Shown piece after piece: positions 55,895 to 64,000 of a stretch of DNA of 64,000 nucleotides. Source of the DNA: [Clostridium] innocuum. GTDB lineage: Bacteria; Bacillota_I; Bacilli_A; Erysipelotrichales; Erysipelotrichaceae. The notes beneath the pieces are model-generated. The model made no database searches. It saw nothing but the letters and a program-made list of their open reading frames with translations, and was not told the origin of the DNA. The position numbers and the translations under genes are program-made. The stretch covers positions 496,001 through 560,000 of the forward strand of contig CP048838.1 in assembly GCA_012317185.1 (NCBI GenBank). The letters run 5' to 3'. Position 1 is the stretch's first letter. Every line of letters starts with the position of its first letter.

Positions 55895-56934
55895 AAGAAG
55901 AGTTACTGGTACGCCTGTCTAATGCGGATGCGGTTGCTTCCAAAGAGGGGGAGGTACGCGCCATATTGAAAGAGGAATTATCCGCATACAGCGATGAAAT
56001 CACATACGATACGCTTGGCAGCATTTCCTTTCACAAGAAGGGGACAGCTGAAAAACCGCTGAAAATCATGTTTTGCGCCCATATGGATGAGGTCGGCTTT
56101 CTTGTGCGGCATATATCAGATATCGGTTTTGTATATCTGATTGCGCTGGGCGGCGTTCAGCAGAAGAGCATGGAAATGCAGGAGGTAAGGATTACCACGG
56201 CCTTTGGAGCGAAGGTGTCCGGTATTCTGAACATTACGACAGATGAAAATCACCATGTCAGGGAGCTGTATGTGGATTTGGGCTGTGACAGTCGCGAAGA
56301 GGTTGCGGCACTCGGTGTGGAAATCGGCAATATGGTCTGCTTTGCCAGCAGTGCACATCCCTTCAACCACGAGCATGTATATGCCGGCAAGGCGATGGAT
56401 GATCGCAGCGGCTGCTATGTGCTTGCACAGGCGATGAAGCGTCTTCATGCGCTGCCACTGGAAAATGAAATCATTCTGTGTGCAACCAGCAGTGAAGAGG
56501 TAGGTGTGCGCGGAGGGAAAACAGCAGTATATAAGGAAGAGCCGGATATCGTCTTTGCGCTCGATGTGGCAAACCATCCAGAGCTGTCAAGAAACCATAC
56601 CAATCACCGTATGTTGGGAAAGGGCTGTATGCTGGTGCATTATGATAAAACACTGGCACCGAATGAGAAGCTGCTGGCGTTTGTTAAAGAAATTGCACAA
56701 GCCCACAATATTCCATACCAGTGTGATATGTTCAGCGGTGGAGGTACCGACGCGGGCAATGCAGGAATCAGCCGCAGTGGTACGCTCGCTATGGTCATCG
56801 GAATACCGCTGCGCTATTGCCACGGCTCCTGGAGTCTGGTGAATACACGGGATTTGGATCATACAATAGAGCTGGTCGTACAGCTGGCGAACGCATTGAC
56901 GAAAGAGAGAATCGAAGCATTTACTGCATATTAA
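55891..56934 (+). CDS. M42-family metallo-aminopeptidase
   Basis: A 347-residue tetrahedral aminopeptidase-like protein (PepA/FrvX type). Metal and catalytic residues are visible in FCAHMDEVGFL, KAMDDRSGC, TSSEEVGVRGG, FALDVANHP and GGGTDAGNAG, with a last histidine in RYCHGSWSL. It would remove N-terminal residues (often Glu/Asp or Leu) from peptides in the cytoplasm. FrvX, its E. coli relative, also sits in a PTS operon, so the association is an old one. It is coupled to the regulator by ATGA overlap. Confidence 0.92.
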   Translation: MKEELLVRLSNADAVASKEGEVRAILKEELSAYSDEITYDTLGSISFHKKGTAEKPLKIMFCAHMDEVGFLVRHISDIGFVYLIALGGVQQKSMEMQEVRITTAFGAKVSGILNITTDENHHVRELYVDLGCDSREEVAALGVEIGNMVCFASSAHPFNHEHVYAGKAMDDRSGCYVLAQAMKRLHALPLENEIILCATSSEEVGVRGGKTAVYKEEPDIVFALDVANHPELSRNHTNHRMLGKGCMLVHYDKTLAPNEKLLAFVKEIAQAHNIPYQCDMFSGGGTDAGNAGISRSGTLAMVIGIPLRYCHGSWSLVNTRDLDHTIELVVQLANALTKERIEAFTAY

Positions 56935-56949
56935 CGAGGAGGAAACGAA

Positions 56950-57270
56950 ATGAATCAGTTGGAACAGGAAATCGTAGGCATGATTTCAGCTGCCGGAGAT
57001 AGCAAGGCAAAAGCATTTGAGGCTTTGAAAATGGTAAAGGAAAGTCGTTATGTTGAGGCACGCGAGCTGCTTGCCCAGGCGAGAAAGATAGATCTGGAGG
57101 CACATAAAATCCAGACAAAGCTCATCACTGCAGAAATGAGTGACAGCGATGAGAAACCTGAAATCGGGTTGTTGATGGTTCATGCGCAGGACCATTATAT
57201 GACTTCTCAATTAGCGAGAGATCTGATTGAGGAAATGATAAATGTGTTTGAAGCAAAGGAGGGTAACTAA
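56950..57270 (+). CDS. PTS lactose/cellobiose-type IIA component
   Basis: A 106-residue three-helix IIA. The phospho-histidine is in LLMVHAQDHYMT (about 77), and the motif SAAGDSKAKAFEAL (about 14-27) is conserved. GAGGA precedes the ATG. It follows the M42 gene by 15 bases and is followed by IIB within two bases of its stop. Confidence 0.94.
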   Translation: MNQLEQEIVGMISAAGDSKAKAFEALKMVKESRYVEARELLAQARKIDLEAHKIQTKLITAEMSDSDEKPEIGLLMVHAQDHYMTSQLARDLIEEMINVFEAKEGN

Positions 57271-57271
57271 C

Positions 57272-57604
57272 ATGAAAATCGTATTGTGCTGTGCAGGAGG
57301 CTTCTCTACAACCATGCTGATGGATAGCATGAAGAAAACTGTCAAGGACAGTGCCAAGCTGAACATTGATGATTTCCAATTTACTGCAATACCGGTAGAT
57401 TTGCTGCAGAGTGAAGTGGAAGGTATGGATGTACTTGTCATCGGACCGCAGATTGCACACAAAATCGACTACATCAAGCCGATCATCGATCCGTACCATA
57501 TTCCTTATGTTATCGTAGATAAAGATACATATGGAAAAATGGATGGTGCCACGGTTATGAAAATGGCATTGATCGCAAGAAAAAAAGCAGATATGCAGAA
57601 ATAA
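57272..57604 (+). CDS. PTS lactose/cellobiose-type IIB component
   Basis: A 110-residue IIB with phospho-cysteine in IVLCCAGGFSTTMLM (residues 3-17). The ATG at 57272 follows GGAGGGTAACTAAC. It accepts phosphate from the adjacent IIA and passes it to the sugar bound by IIC. Confidence 0.94.
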   Translation: MKIVLCCAGGFSTTMLMDSMKKTVKDSAKLNIDDFQFTAIPVDLLQSEVEGMDVLVIGPQIAHKIDYIKPIIDPYHIPYVIVDKDTYGKMDGATVMKMALIARKKADMQK

Positions 57605-57644
57605 TTCTGAGGGGAATTATAAAAAAGAAAGCGAGAGTGGAAAC

Positions 57645-58970
57645 ATGTTTGATAAATTTGAGGCATTTATGAATAAATATCTGACGCCGATCGCCAATAG
57701 GATGGATAAACAGGTGCATCTGAGTGCAATCAAAAAAGCGATGGTAGCGATGACACCGCTGCTGATTATCGGAAGCTTCTGTTTGATTCCGGAGGCAATT
57801 CCGAATATGATCGGTGCAGAGAATCCGGTATCGCAGTGGATCACAGCCAATCTGGATATCATTTATATTCCGTTTAATGTCGGGATGAGTCTGATGTCTT
57901 TGTATGTGACGGCTATTATCGCCTACCATTTGGCGAATTCCTATAAGCTGGATGTTCCCGGCTGTATGAGTATGGGGATTATTGCCTTTTTGATGATGGC
58001 AGTGGAATATACGGAGGATGGCGGTATTTCCGGGACCTATTTAGGTACCAAGGGGCTGTTTGCCGCTATGTTTGCGACGATTATTGCGGTAGAGCTGTAT
58101 CGCTGGTGTATTAAAAAGCATTTTACCATTAAGATGCCGGAGTCCGTACCTGATTTTGTATCACGTTCTTTCGAAATGATTCCGATTTCTGTTATCGTTA
58201 TCGGTTTCTTCCTGATTATCCGCGTTGTATGTGTGAATGTATTTGAAACCATACCGCCGATGATCTTCACCAACCTGTTAGCACCGTTGGTAGGCTCCAT
58301 GGATAATCCGCTGGCCTTCACCTTCCTGCAGATGATGAGCTGTCTGTTGTTCTTCTTCGGTATTCATCCATCTGTATTGAGTCCGATTACCAGTCCGATT
58401 TCCACACAGTTTCTGGCTGACAATATCGCTAATTACAAGGCACATCTGCCGCTGGAGCATTTCTATACCGGTGGTGCGATCTCTGCTTTCGCAAACTTCA
58501 CGGGAACCGGAGTCACCTTTGGTCTTGTATTCTGGTGCATCTTCTCAAAGGCGGCGGCACAGAAGAAAATCGGCCGTGTAGCTTTGATTCCTGCATTATT
58601 CGGTATCAATGAACCGATTCTGTTTGGAGCGCCAATCGTATTGAACCCGCTGTTCTTTATTCCTTATGTTATCGGAGGGGCGATTCTTGGAACCTTCCCG
58701 CACTGGCTGATGGATATGGGACTGCTGAATATGCCGGTCTTCAATCCTCCATATGTCGGAGTCTTCCTGGAGGGCTATCTGGTCAACCTGGATTGGAGAA
58801 CCATTGTAGTAAATGCTATTCAGATGCTTGGTTCTATTGCACTGTGGTATCCGTTCTTCAAGCTGTATGAAAAGCGCGAGCTGGAAAATGAAAAAGCTGT
58901 GGAAGCACAAAAGAGTGTGATCTCCGCAGAGGATGAAGCATTGCTGAACGATTTGGATCTGGATTTCTAA
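57645..58970 (+). CDS. PTS lactose/cellobiose-type IIC permease
   Basis: A 441-residue membrane permease of the CelB family with ten or so helices. Family motifs SPITSPISTQFLADN and LFGINEPILFGAPIVLNP are present. It takes up a beta-linked disaccharide, chitobiose-like sugar or a glycoside. No phospho-beta-glucosidase gene is in the operon, unlike most cellobiose systems. A hairpin follows the stop. Confidence 0.94.
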   Translation: MFDKFEAFMNKYLTPIANRMDKQVHLSAIKKAMVAMTPLLIIGSFCLIPEAIPNMIGAENPVSQWITANLDIIYIPFNVGMSLMSLYVTAIIAYHLANSYKLDVPGCMSMGIIAFLMMAVEYTEDGGISGTYLGTKGLFAAMFATIIAVELYRWCIKKHFTIKMPESVPDFVSRSFEMIPISVIVIGFFLIIRVVCVNVFETIPPMIFTNLLAPLVGSMDNPLAFTFLQMMSCLLFFFGIHPSVLSPITSPISTQFLADNIANYKAHLPLEHFYTGGAISAFANFTGTGVTFGLVFWCIFSKAAAQKKIGRVALIPALFGINEPILFGAPIVLNPLFFIPYVIGGAILGTFPHWLMDMGLLNMPVFNPPYVGVFLEGYLVNLDWRTIVVNAIQMLGSIALWYPFFKLYEKRELENEKAVEAQKSVISAEDEALLNDLDLDF

Positions 58971-58984
58971 AGACGCAGTATTGG

Positions 58985-59010
58985 TAAGGCAGGCGCAGGT
59001 CTGCCTTATT
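58985..59010 (+). promoter_or_regulatory. Intercistronic hairpin between the IIC and M24 genes
   Basis: TAAGGCAG (58985-58992) pairs with CTGCCTTA (59001-59008). The following TTTAAAAATT is too poor in T for a strong terminator. It may protect the upstream PTS message from decay or cause partial termination. Confidence 0.6.
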
Positions 59011-59037
59011 TAAAAATTAGGAAAGGGGTGCTGTGCA

Positions 59038-60141
59038 ATGGCAAAGCGCTTAGGAAAGCTGCAAACATTTCTGCAGGAGCAGAAACTGGATGCATTGCTG
59101 ATCAAAAGTAAAACAATGAAAAAGTATATGGACACACTGACAGGGAGCGGCTGTCAGATTCTGCTTATGAAGGATCGGGGGTTTCTGATTGTTGATGGCC
59201 GTTATCTGGTAGAAGCAAATGAGCGGGAGCATGAGTTACAAATCGTGCAGCATAAGCCGCATACCGGTGGAAACGGATATCTTGGTGTTGTTGAAGAGCT
59301 GCTGCACAAACATTCCTGTAAAAGCATGGGGGTGGAAAGCTCACAGCTGCTGGTAAAGGAATACTGGCGTATGGAGGCTCTCGGTGTGGATATCCGCCTG
59401 CTGGATGAGGAAATTCATATGCTGCGCATCTGCAAGGATGAAGAGGAACAGCGTCTTATGCAGGAGGCAGTGGATATCACAGACGATATTTATCAAAGAG
59501 TCATCCATCATCTGCATATCGGTATGAGTGAATATGAAATATCTGCTTTGCTGCAGTATTATGCGATATCCGCCGGTGCAGCGCAGATGTCCTTTGAAAC
59601 AATCGTAGGGACCGGAGAACGCAGTGCCCTGCCGCATGGACGCCCGACAGGAAGGAAGATTCGTGCGCATGAGCCGATCCTCATGGACTTCGGTATTCAA
59701 TATAAAAATTATCAGTCTGATATGACAAGAGTCTGCTTTATCGGTAAGCCGAAGCCGGAAATTGCAAATATTTATCATATCGTTCTGGAAGCACAGCTTG
59801 CAGGTATTCGGGCGATGAAACAGGGGGCAGTGGCGTGTGAAGTAGACAACGCTGCACGCGCAGTTATAACGCGCGCAGGCTATGGGGAATATTTTACACA
59901 CGGTCTGGGACATGGCCTTGGAATCGGCGATGGCTGTGAATATCCGATTCTGAATGAAACGGGTACTGTTGTTTTACAAAACGGTATGATGATGTCCTGT
60001 GAGCCGGGAATCTATCTTCCGGGAATCGGCGGAATTCGCATAGAGGATGATGTGGTAATCAGAGATGGTATCGGTGTAGCGATGAATAAGACGAGCAAGG
60101 AGCTTTTGATTCTGAAGGAGGATGCAGTACATGAAGTATGA
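59038..60141 (+). CDS. M24-family Xaa-Pro dipeptidase/aminopeptidase
   Basis: A 367-residue pita-bread metallopeptidase with creatinase-type N domain. Metal ligands are in LMDFGIQYKNYQSDMTRVC, FTHGLGHGLGIG, MSCEPGIYLPG and GIRIEDDVV. It splits N-terminal residues or dipeptides before proline. AAAGGGG precedes ATG 59038. It overlaps the aminotransferase-like gene by 11 bases. It is a different subfamily from the aminopeptidase P at 25545-26834. Confidence 0.92.
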   Translation: MAKRLGKLQTFLQEQKLDALLIKSKTMKKYMDTLTGSGCQILLMKDRGFLIVDGRYLVEANEREHELQIVQHKPHTGGNGYLGVVEELLHKHSCKSMGVESSQLLVKEYWRMEALGVDIRLLDEEIHMLRICKDEEEQRLMQEAVDITDDIYQRVIHHLHIGMSEYEISALLQYYAISAGAAQMSFETIVGTGERSALPHGRPTGRKIRAHEPILMDFGIQYKNYQSDMTRVCFIGKPKPEIANIYHIVLEAQLAGIRAMKQGAVACEVDNAARAVITRAGYGEYFTHGLGHGLGIGDGCEYPILNETGTVVLQNGMMMSCEPGIYLPGIGGIRIEDDVVIRDGIGVAMNKTSKELLILKEDAVHEV

Positions 60142-61315
60142 TTTTGATGAAGTGATCGAGCGCAGGGGCACCTATTGCACACAATGGGATTATATCGAAG
60201 ACCGCTTTGGGGAAAAAGACCTGCTTCCGTTTTCTATTTCCGATACGGACTTTCGGATTCCCAAGCCGATCAGTAATACGATTAAAAGGATCGCCCAGCA
60301 CGAAATCTACGGCTATACGCGCTGGAATCATCATGATTTCAAGGAGAGTATCACCGGATATTTTCAACGGCGTTTTCAATGCCATATGGAAGAGGATTGG
60401 ATATTGTACAGTCCAAGTGTCATGTATTCCGTTTCTCTTCTGCTTCGGCTGTTATCAAAACCGAAGGACCGCATTCTAAGCTTTAATCCCATGTATGATT
60501 CCTTCTTCACGGTAATTGAGGATCAGGATCGCATCCTTGTAAGCCATGAGCTGGTACAGGGGGAGCATGATTTTGAAATCGACTTTGAAAAATTCGAAGA
60601 GGATATAAAAGGATGCTCCGTATTTCTCTTATGCTCTCCGCACAATCCTACCGGACGTCTGTGGAGTCGCAGGGAGCTGGACAAAATGGTATCGATCTGC
60701 AAGTCGCATGGAACGGCTATCATATCGGATGAAATTCATATGGATATGCAGCTGAGGGGAAAGCATACGCCGATCCTCGATTATATAGAAGATTATGACA
60801 AACTGTTTCTGGTCAGCTCCTGCAGTAAGACTTTAAATGTTCCCGGATTGATTGGCTCTTATGCGGTGATTCCGGATCAAAGCATTCGTGATGAATTTCT
60901 GTACCAGACAAGAAAGCGCGATTTCCTGAATTCTGCAAGTATCTTCGGAATGTATGCGACTATGGTCGGTTATACGGAATGTGATGATTACATTGATCAG
61001 CTGTGCGACTATATCCGCGGAAATATGGAGCTGGTGGAGCAGTTTGTGAAGGCGCATTTCCCGGATATGCGCTTTACTATGCCGCAGGCGACATATCTTG
61101 CGTGGATCGATGTCAGCGCTGTGCCGTTTTCAAGTGAGGAGCTGCAGGAAGCTCTGGTGCATATCGGAAAGGTTGCTATCATGAAGGGGGAAACCTATGG
61201 CAGCAATGGTAAGGGGTATCTGCGTATGAATTGCGGTTGTCCAAGAGCTAAGCTTTTGGAGGGGCTGCAGCGTATGAAGAAGGCGGTGGATGCCCTATAT
61301 GAAGAAAAGAGGTAA
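60131..61315 (+). CDS. MalY/PatB-family PLP-dependent C-S lyase (cystathionine beta-lyase type)
   Basis: A 394-residue PLP enzyme. ATG 60131 has GGAGG nine bases before it; the ATG at 60122 is too close. Substrate-binding SPHNPTGRLWS (here LLCSPHNPTGR), the PLP aspartate region SDEIHMDM and the PLP lysine in SSCSKTLNVPGL (about 237) are clear. This family cleaves the carbon-sulfur bond of cystathionine, cysteine or S-conjugated cysteines to pyruvate, ammonia and a thiol. Its place beside two peptidases and a PTS suggests that the imported conjugate carries a Cys residue. That link is inference. Confidence 0.92.
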   Translation: MKYDFDEVIERRGTYCTQWDYIEDRFGEKDLLPFSISDTDFRIPKPISNTIKRIAQHEIYGYTRWNHHDFKESITGYFQRRFQCHMEEDWILYSPSVMYSVSLLLRLLSKPKDRILSFNPMYDSFFTVIEDQDRILVSHELVQGEHDFEIDFEKFEEDIKGCSVFLLCSPHNPTGRLWSRRELDKMVSICKSHGTAIISDEIHMDMQLRGKHTPILDYIEDYDKLFLVSSCSKTLNVPGLIGSYAVIPDQSIRDEFLYQTRKRDFLNSASIFGMYATMVGYTECDDYIDQLCDYIRGNMELVEQFVKAHFPDMRFTMPQATYLAWIDVSAVPFSSEELQEALVHIGKVAIMKGETYGSNGKGYLRMNCGCPRAKLLEGLQRMKKAVDALYEEKR

Positions 61316-61319
61316 GAAA

Positions 61320-61937
61320 ATGCAGCTGAATATGACAGGTATTTATACAAAGCTATATGCGATTACCGATCATACGCCGTGTGATGTCGATACACTGAAA
61401 CGCCTGGGTGCTTATATCGTGGATTGGGTAGTCGGCGGTATTTTTACCGGGCTGCCTGCTGTTCTTTTATACAGCGGATTGACAAAAAAACAGGATATGT
61501 TTGGTGGTCTTTATGTTTTTGAATCACTTGGATATGCACGAGGCTGGGCTTTTCTGGCCGGGGCACTCTGTATTTTGTTTGCACTGTTTTATTTTGTATA
61601 TGTCCCATGGCGCATTTGGCCGGGGCAGACACTGGGGAAGCACATTGCCGGTTATCGAATAGAAAAAACGGATGGTACAGCAGTGGATTTGCTCACATTG
61701 CTGAAGCGTCAGGTTATCGGTGGTTTTCTGCTGGAGGGGGCAGCATTTGTCGCATCGAATTATATCCGGCAGCTGGTGACGCTGTCCTTGAGCTATTATG
61801 TAGATTATTACTGGCAGATTGCAGGGATGATTCTTACAGCACTGTCCCTTATTCTTGTGATGAAAACTGACTCACATCGTTCACTGCATGATTATCTTGC
61901 GAAAACAAAAGTGGCTTGTGTAGAAAAGAGCAGCTAA
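61320..61937 (+). CDS. RDD-family membrane protein
   Basis: A 205-residue protein. ATG 61320 follows AGAGGTAAGAA, four bases after the lyase stop. RDD domain with the arginine/aspartate pattern LGAYIVDWVVG near residue 30, and helices at about 30-50, 65-90, 125-150 and 165-185. A GKHIAGYRIEKTDG box lies between helices. RDD proteins have been linked to sodium or compatible-solute transport, but many have no known role. As last gene of the operon it may export a product of the pathway. Confidence 0.88.
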   Translation: MQLNMTGIYTKLYAITDHTPCDVDTLKRLGAYIVDWVVGGIFTGLPAVLLYSGLTKKQDMFGGLYVFESLGYARGWAFLAGALCILFALFYFVYVPWRIWPGQTLGKHIAGYRIEKTDGTAVDLLTLLKRQVIGGFLLEGAAFVASNYIRQLVTLSLSYYVDYYWQIAGMILTALSLILVMKTDSHRSLHDYLAKTKVACVEKSS

Positions 61938-62020
61938 CCGTTCTACTGTCTGATAATAAAGGATTAGACAATAAGGGAATGGGGAATTGCAGAAGGCATG
62001 GGCTGCGTATACAGAGGGAA

Positions 62021-62066
62021 AAGAAAGCAGGTACCTGTAAATAAGGCTCCTGCTTTCTTTTTTTGT
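62021..62066 (+). terminator. Terminator of the peptidase-PTS operon
   Basis: AAGAAAGCAGG (62021-62031) pairs with CCTGCTTTCTT (62049-62059), followed by TTTTT. Confidence 0.9.
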
Positions 62067-62095
62067 ACTGTAACATGATAAGCAGTGCTATAGGC

Positions 62096-62314
62096 TTATT
62101 CGCATGTCACATTATAGAAGATACCGCCAAGCTCCGGCAGCTGCTTCAATTCGTCCTTTACCTTTCTCAGAATGATTTTCTCATCCTCATCGGATGTACA
62201 GTCAAATACCATCTGAAGTCCCTTTTTGCCCTGATAGGTAAGCGGAAGCTCCATGGATAATACTGCCTGCTTGATTTCCTCGCATTTGGTAACTGATCCA
62301 ATCAGCAGTTTCAT
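62096..62314 (-). CDS. Small hypothetical protein, 72 residues
   Basis: AGAAGGG lies a few bases before ATG 62314. The product is a compact alpha-beta protein (MKLLIGSVTK, then QMVFDCTSDEDE and ends FYNVTCE). The composition is normal for a cytoplasmic protein. I do not recognise the family, and it stands apart from neighbours on the same strand. Confidence 0.6.
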   Translation of the reverse strand: MKLLIGSVTKCEEIKQAVLSMELPLTYQGKKGLQMVFDCTSDEDEKIILRKVKDELKQLPELGGIFYNVTCE

Positions 62315-62317
62315 CAA

Positions 62318-62737
62318 ATCCCTTCTTTCTTTTCTCTAGTATAGCACTCGAAGACAAGCTGTAACGAGGCGTTATTTTCACAATAATATGCAAATAAAAG
62401 CTTGATTGATATGCAGGAGAAAAGCGTGAAGGGATGAATAATCATACATCCTCGACAGTGTTATTTTATGTGAAACGCAGGTGCTTATCAATCGTGCGCA
62501 GTCGTTCTTTTTTTTGCTGAATATATTATAAAGTCCTATGGGAAAAATTAAAAGCCAATGATTTGCCCTGATAATAAAAAAGCAGAAGAAATTCTATGGT
62601 GCCAATGCTTTGACATGTATGCTTTATGTACAGGTTCCTGCCTTTTTATGCTGCGTCAGGAATGATAGCCGGCATATACTGCAAAAAGAATGAACTGATG
62701 TTTGCACAGCTCTTTTGGTTATGAGTGATACCGCTTT
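62318..62737. other. Intergenic region, nothing recognised
   Basis: About 420 bases between the small gene and the Rpn remnant. I see short A/T-rich runs only and no supportable gene. Confidence 0.4.
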
Positions 62738-63841
62738 TCAGGAAAGGTGCAGAGATTGCAGAACAGCAGGTCGAATATCGTCTTCAACATCCAGTATATT
62801 CATTGCCTCCACAGCACTGACGTTGATTCTCTGCATCAGCTTTTTTACATGGAGAAGGGTTGCTTCCGCTTTGCCTTCTATCTTTCCTTCCGCTTTTCCT
62901 TGTTGTAAGCCTTGTTCCAGCCCTTTTACCAGCCCTTGTTCCAGCCCTTGCTCCAAGCCCTTTTCAATACCTCGCTGTTCGATAAAATCACTAAAGTTGC
63001 ACATATCCATGACCTCCTTACCAATCTCTCTTTCCATGAGTATACCATACTCCTTCTGTAATTGTTCCTTTTTATCCACGATTGCGAGATTTTTTATGAA
63101 CAATATTTTTAACAGCTCTAGCAGCCTCTGCTTGTTCTCATCCTCCTGCTCTACTGCATCCGGAATATCCTGCGCTTTACGAATGCCTTCCTTCTTCGGA
63201 TACACCATGACCGCCGTTATCAGGTCATAGTCCTCCTTTTCCGCATGCCATATCTTTGTTTCACATGTTTCCTGTATCCTATACGTATTGATGACATCAT
63301 TTTTCTGATTGTCATGGCCGATACAGATCCAGATAGATCATACCTTCTTGATTTTGTCATAATCGGAATGCTGAAAACCATCCCTTGGATGCTTCTGCTT
63401 TGCCATCAATCTGCCGCAGTAATACAATGCACGCTTGATCAGTGGATAGCCTGGATTATCCCTTGCCTGACTTTCCAGATTGATGATCATACGAAGTCTG
63501 TCTTCTGTGTCTGTGTTCTTTCGGGTATCATTTTGCTTCAAGGGTAGCGCCGCTTCAAACTGGATATCGTATCTGATTTGTGCCCCCGGTATGGATTCGT
63601 CGCTGACCTCTATCTGCTGATCATCAATGTATTCACAATCTGCGGTGTTCATGGTAGATAATTCGATATAGGACGGTATATCCTCCAGTGGAATATCTGC
63701 ATATTCCGGAATGCAGCCCTTCATAACATAGGCGAGTATCTGTTTATTTGACAAAAGCTTTTTACAATACATATCATATGCTTTCTTATCATCGTAATGG
63801 CTGATGACAGAAGCAGTTTCTGTATATTTCTTCATAATCAT
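62738..63841 (-). pseudogene. Rpn-type PD-(D/E)XK nuclease/putative transposase, interrupted by a stop
   Basis: The first part (63841-63338) codes 167 residues with the Rpn/transposase nuclease features (YDIQFEAAL and LIKRALYYCGRLMA). It ends in KKV-TGA at 63340-63338. The frame stays open without a shift for a further 199 codons to 62738, beginning SIWICIGHD. It includes the glutamine/glycine heptad repeats typical of Rpn C termini (GLEQGLEQGLVKGLEQGLQQ). The stop replaces a residue in the usually conserved KKVYSIWIC-like box. Rpn proteins are RecA-independent recombination-promoting nucleases. The ATG overlaps the stop of the partial gene upstream. Confidence 0.85.
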
Positions 63842-64000
63842 ATCCCTTCTTTCCTGTATTGTTGTATGTGCTTAGGAATATGATCAGGTGGTGCTCTTTC
63901 TCTGCTGTTATTTTCATAGGAATCCAGAAGTGCCTGCCGCTTGCTTTCACAACCAATAATTTGTGAATCAAAAACAAGGCAGTCACCGCCGACAAGTGGC
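63838..64000 (-). CDS. Partial protein running off the right edge (C-terminal part)
   Basis: An open frame from the window edge to TGA 63838 codes 53 residues, beginning PLVGGDCLVFDSQ and ending HIQQYRKEGI. The stop overlaps the Rpn ATG (ATGA), so the two genes are coupled. Only the end of the protein is visible and I cannot identify it. Confidence 0.5.
   Translation of the reverse strand, partial: PLVGGDCLVFDSQIIGCESKRQALLDSYENNSRERAPPDHIPKHIQQYRKEGI

Noticed and set aside
38332..63340. Possible UGA recoding, since two broken genes each contain an in-frame TGA
   Set aside because: Several intact genes in the window end in TGA with overlapping ATGA starts, and tryptophan is coded by TGG, so TGA is a normal stop here. 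The two cases look like nonsense mutations.

Overview
The window reads as a chromosomal segment of a low-to-mid GC Firmicute of the Erysipelotrichaceae type; my best guess is [Clostridium] innocuum or a close relative. This is inference from the rRNA operon, strong AGGAGG ribosome sites, ATG/GTG/TTG starts, abundant PTS systems and the gene families present. No database search was possible.

Layout. 1-3723: the 3' end of a 16S gene, a 23S gene and a 5S gene with terminator; the 16S-23S spacer holds no tRNA. 3724-4813: degraded sequence. 4814-9695: a Bce-type antimicrobial-peptide sensing and resistance module (response regulator, kinase, small membrane protein, ATPase, permease) with a BceR-like operator. 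9751-13435: small unknown proteins, a Cro/C1-S24 repressor divergent from a Y-family polymerase, and a VOC protein. 13613-15544: a Clp-type AAA+ protein with a degenerate second ATPase domain. 15906-20363: a LacI regulator divergent from a GlpA-like/GlpB-like/DUF1667 flavoprotein operon, with several operator candidates between them. 20836-23696: mgtE with a structured leader, an SDR, and an MscL with a C-terminal zinc ribbon. 23745-25513: an IS200/IS605-type element (tnpA, frameshifted tnpB, omegaRNA-like 3' region). 25545-26834: an aminopeptidase P.

27193-35443 holds two paralogous SorC-controlled glucitol-type PTS operons. The first is sorC-gutM-IIC-IIBC-IIA plus an SAF-domain oxidoreductase. 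The second is sorC, a fused IIC-IIBC protein and IIA. Both carry the same palindrome over the -35 box and a cre-like box before the SD. 35700-37266: an MBL hydrolase and IspD. 37562-39871: AT-rich foreign DNA with HTH, ImmA-type peptidase, a broken PIN toxin-like gene and a possible recombinase remnant. 40168-48908: DeoR regulator and a divergent L-ascorbate (ula) PTS operon that lacks ulaD and contains a beta-propeller-like protein. 49297-50701: a DEAD-box helicase behind an intrinsic terminator. 50755-53568: MATE transporter and membrane proteins.

53996-61937 is an operon in which a PRD regulator, a complete cellobiose/lactose-type PTS, an M42 peptidase, an M24 peptidase, a PatB-like C-S lyase and an RDD membrane protein are linked. 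It looks designed to import a sugar conjugate and take apart its peptide or thio-amino-acid part, and is the best candidate here for an undescribed pathway. 62096-64000: a small protein, an Rpn-type nuclease gene interrupted by a stop codon, and a gene running off the edge.
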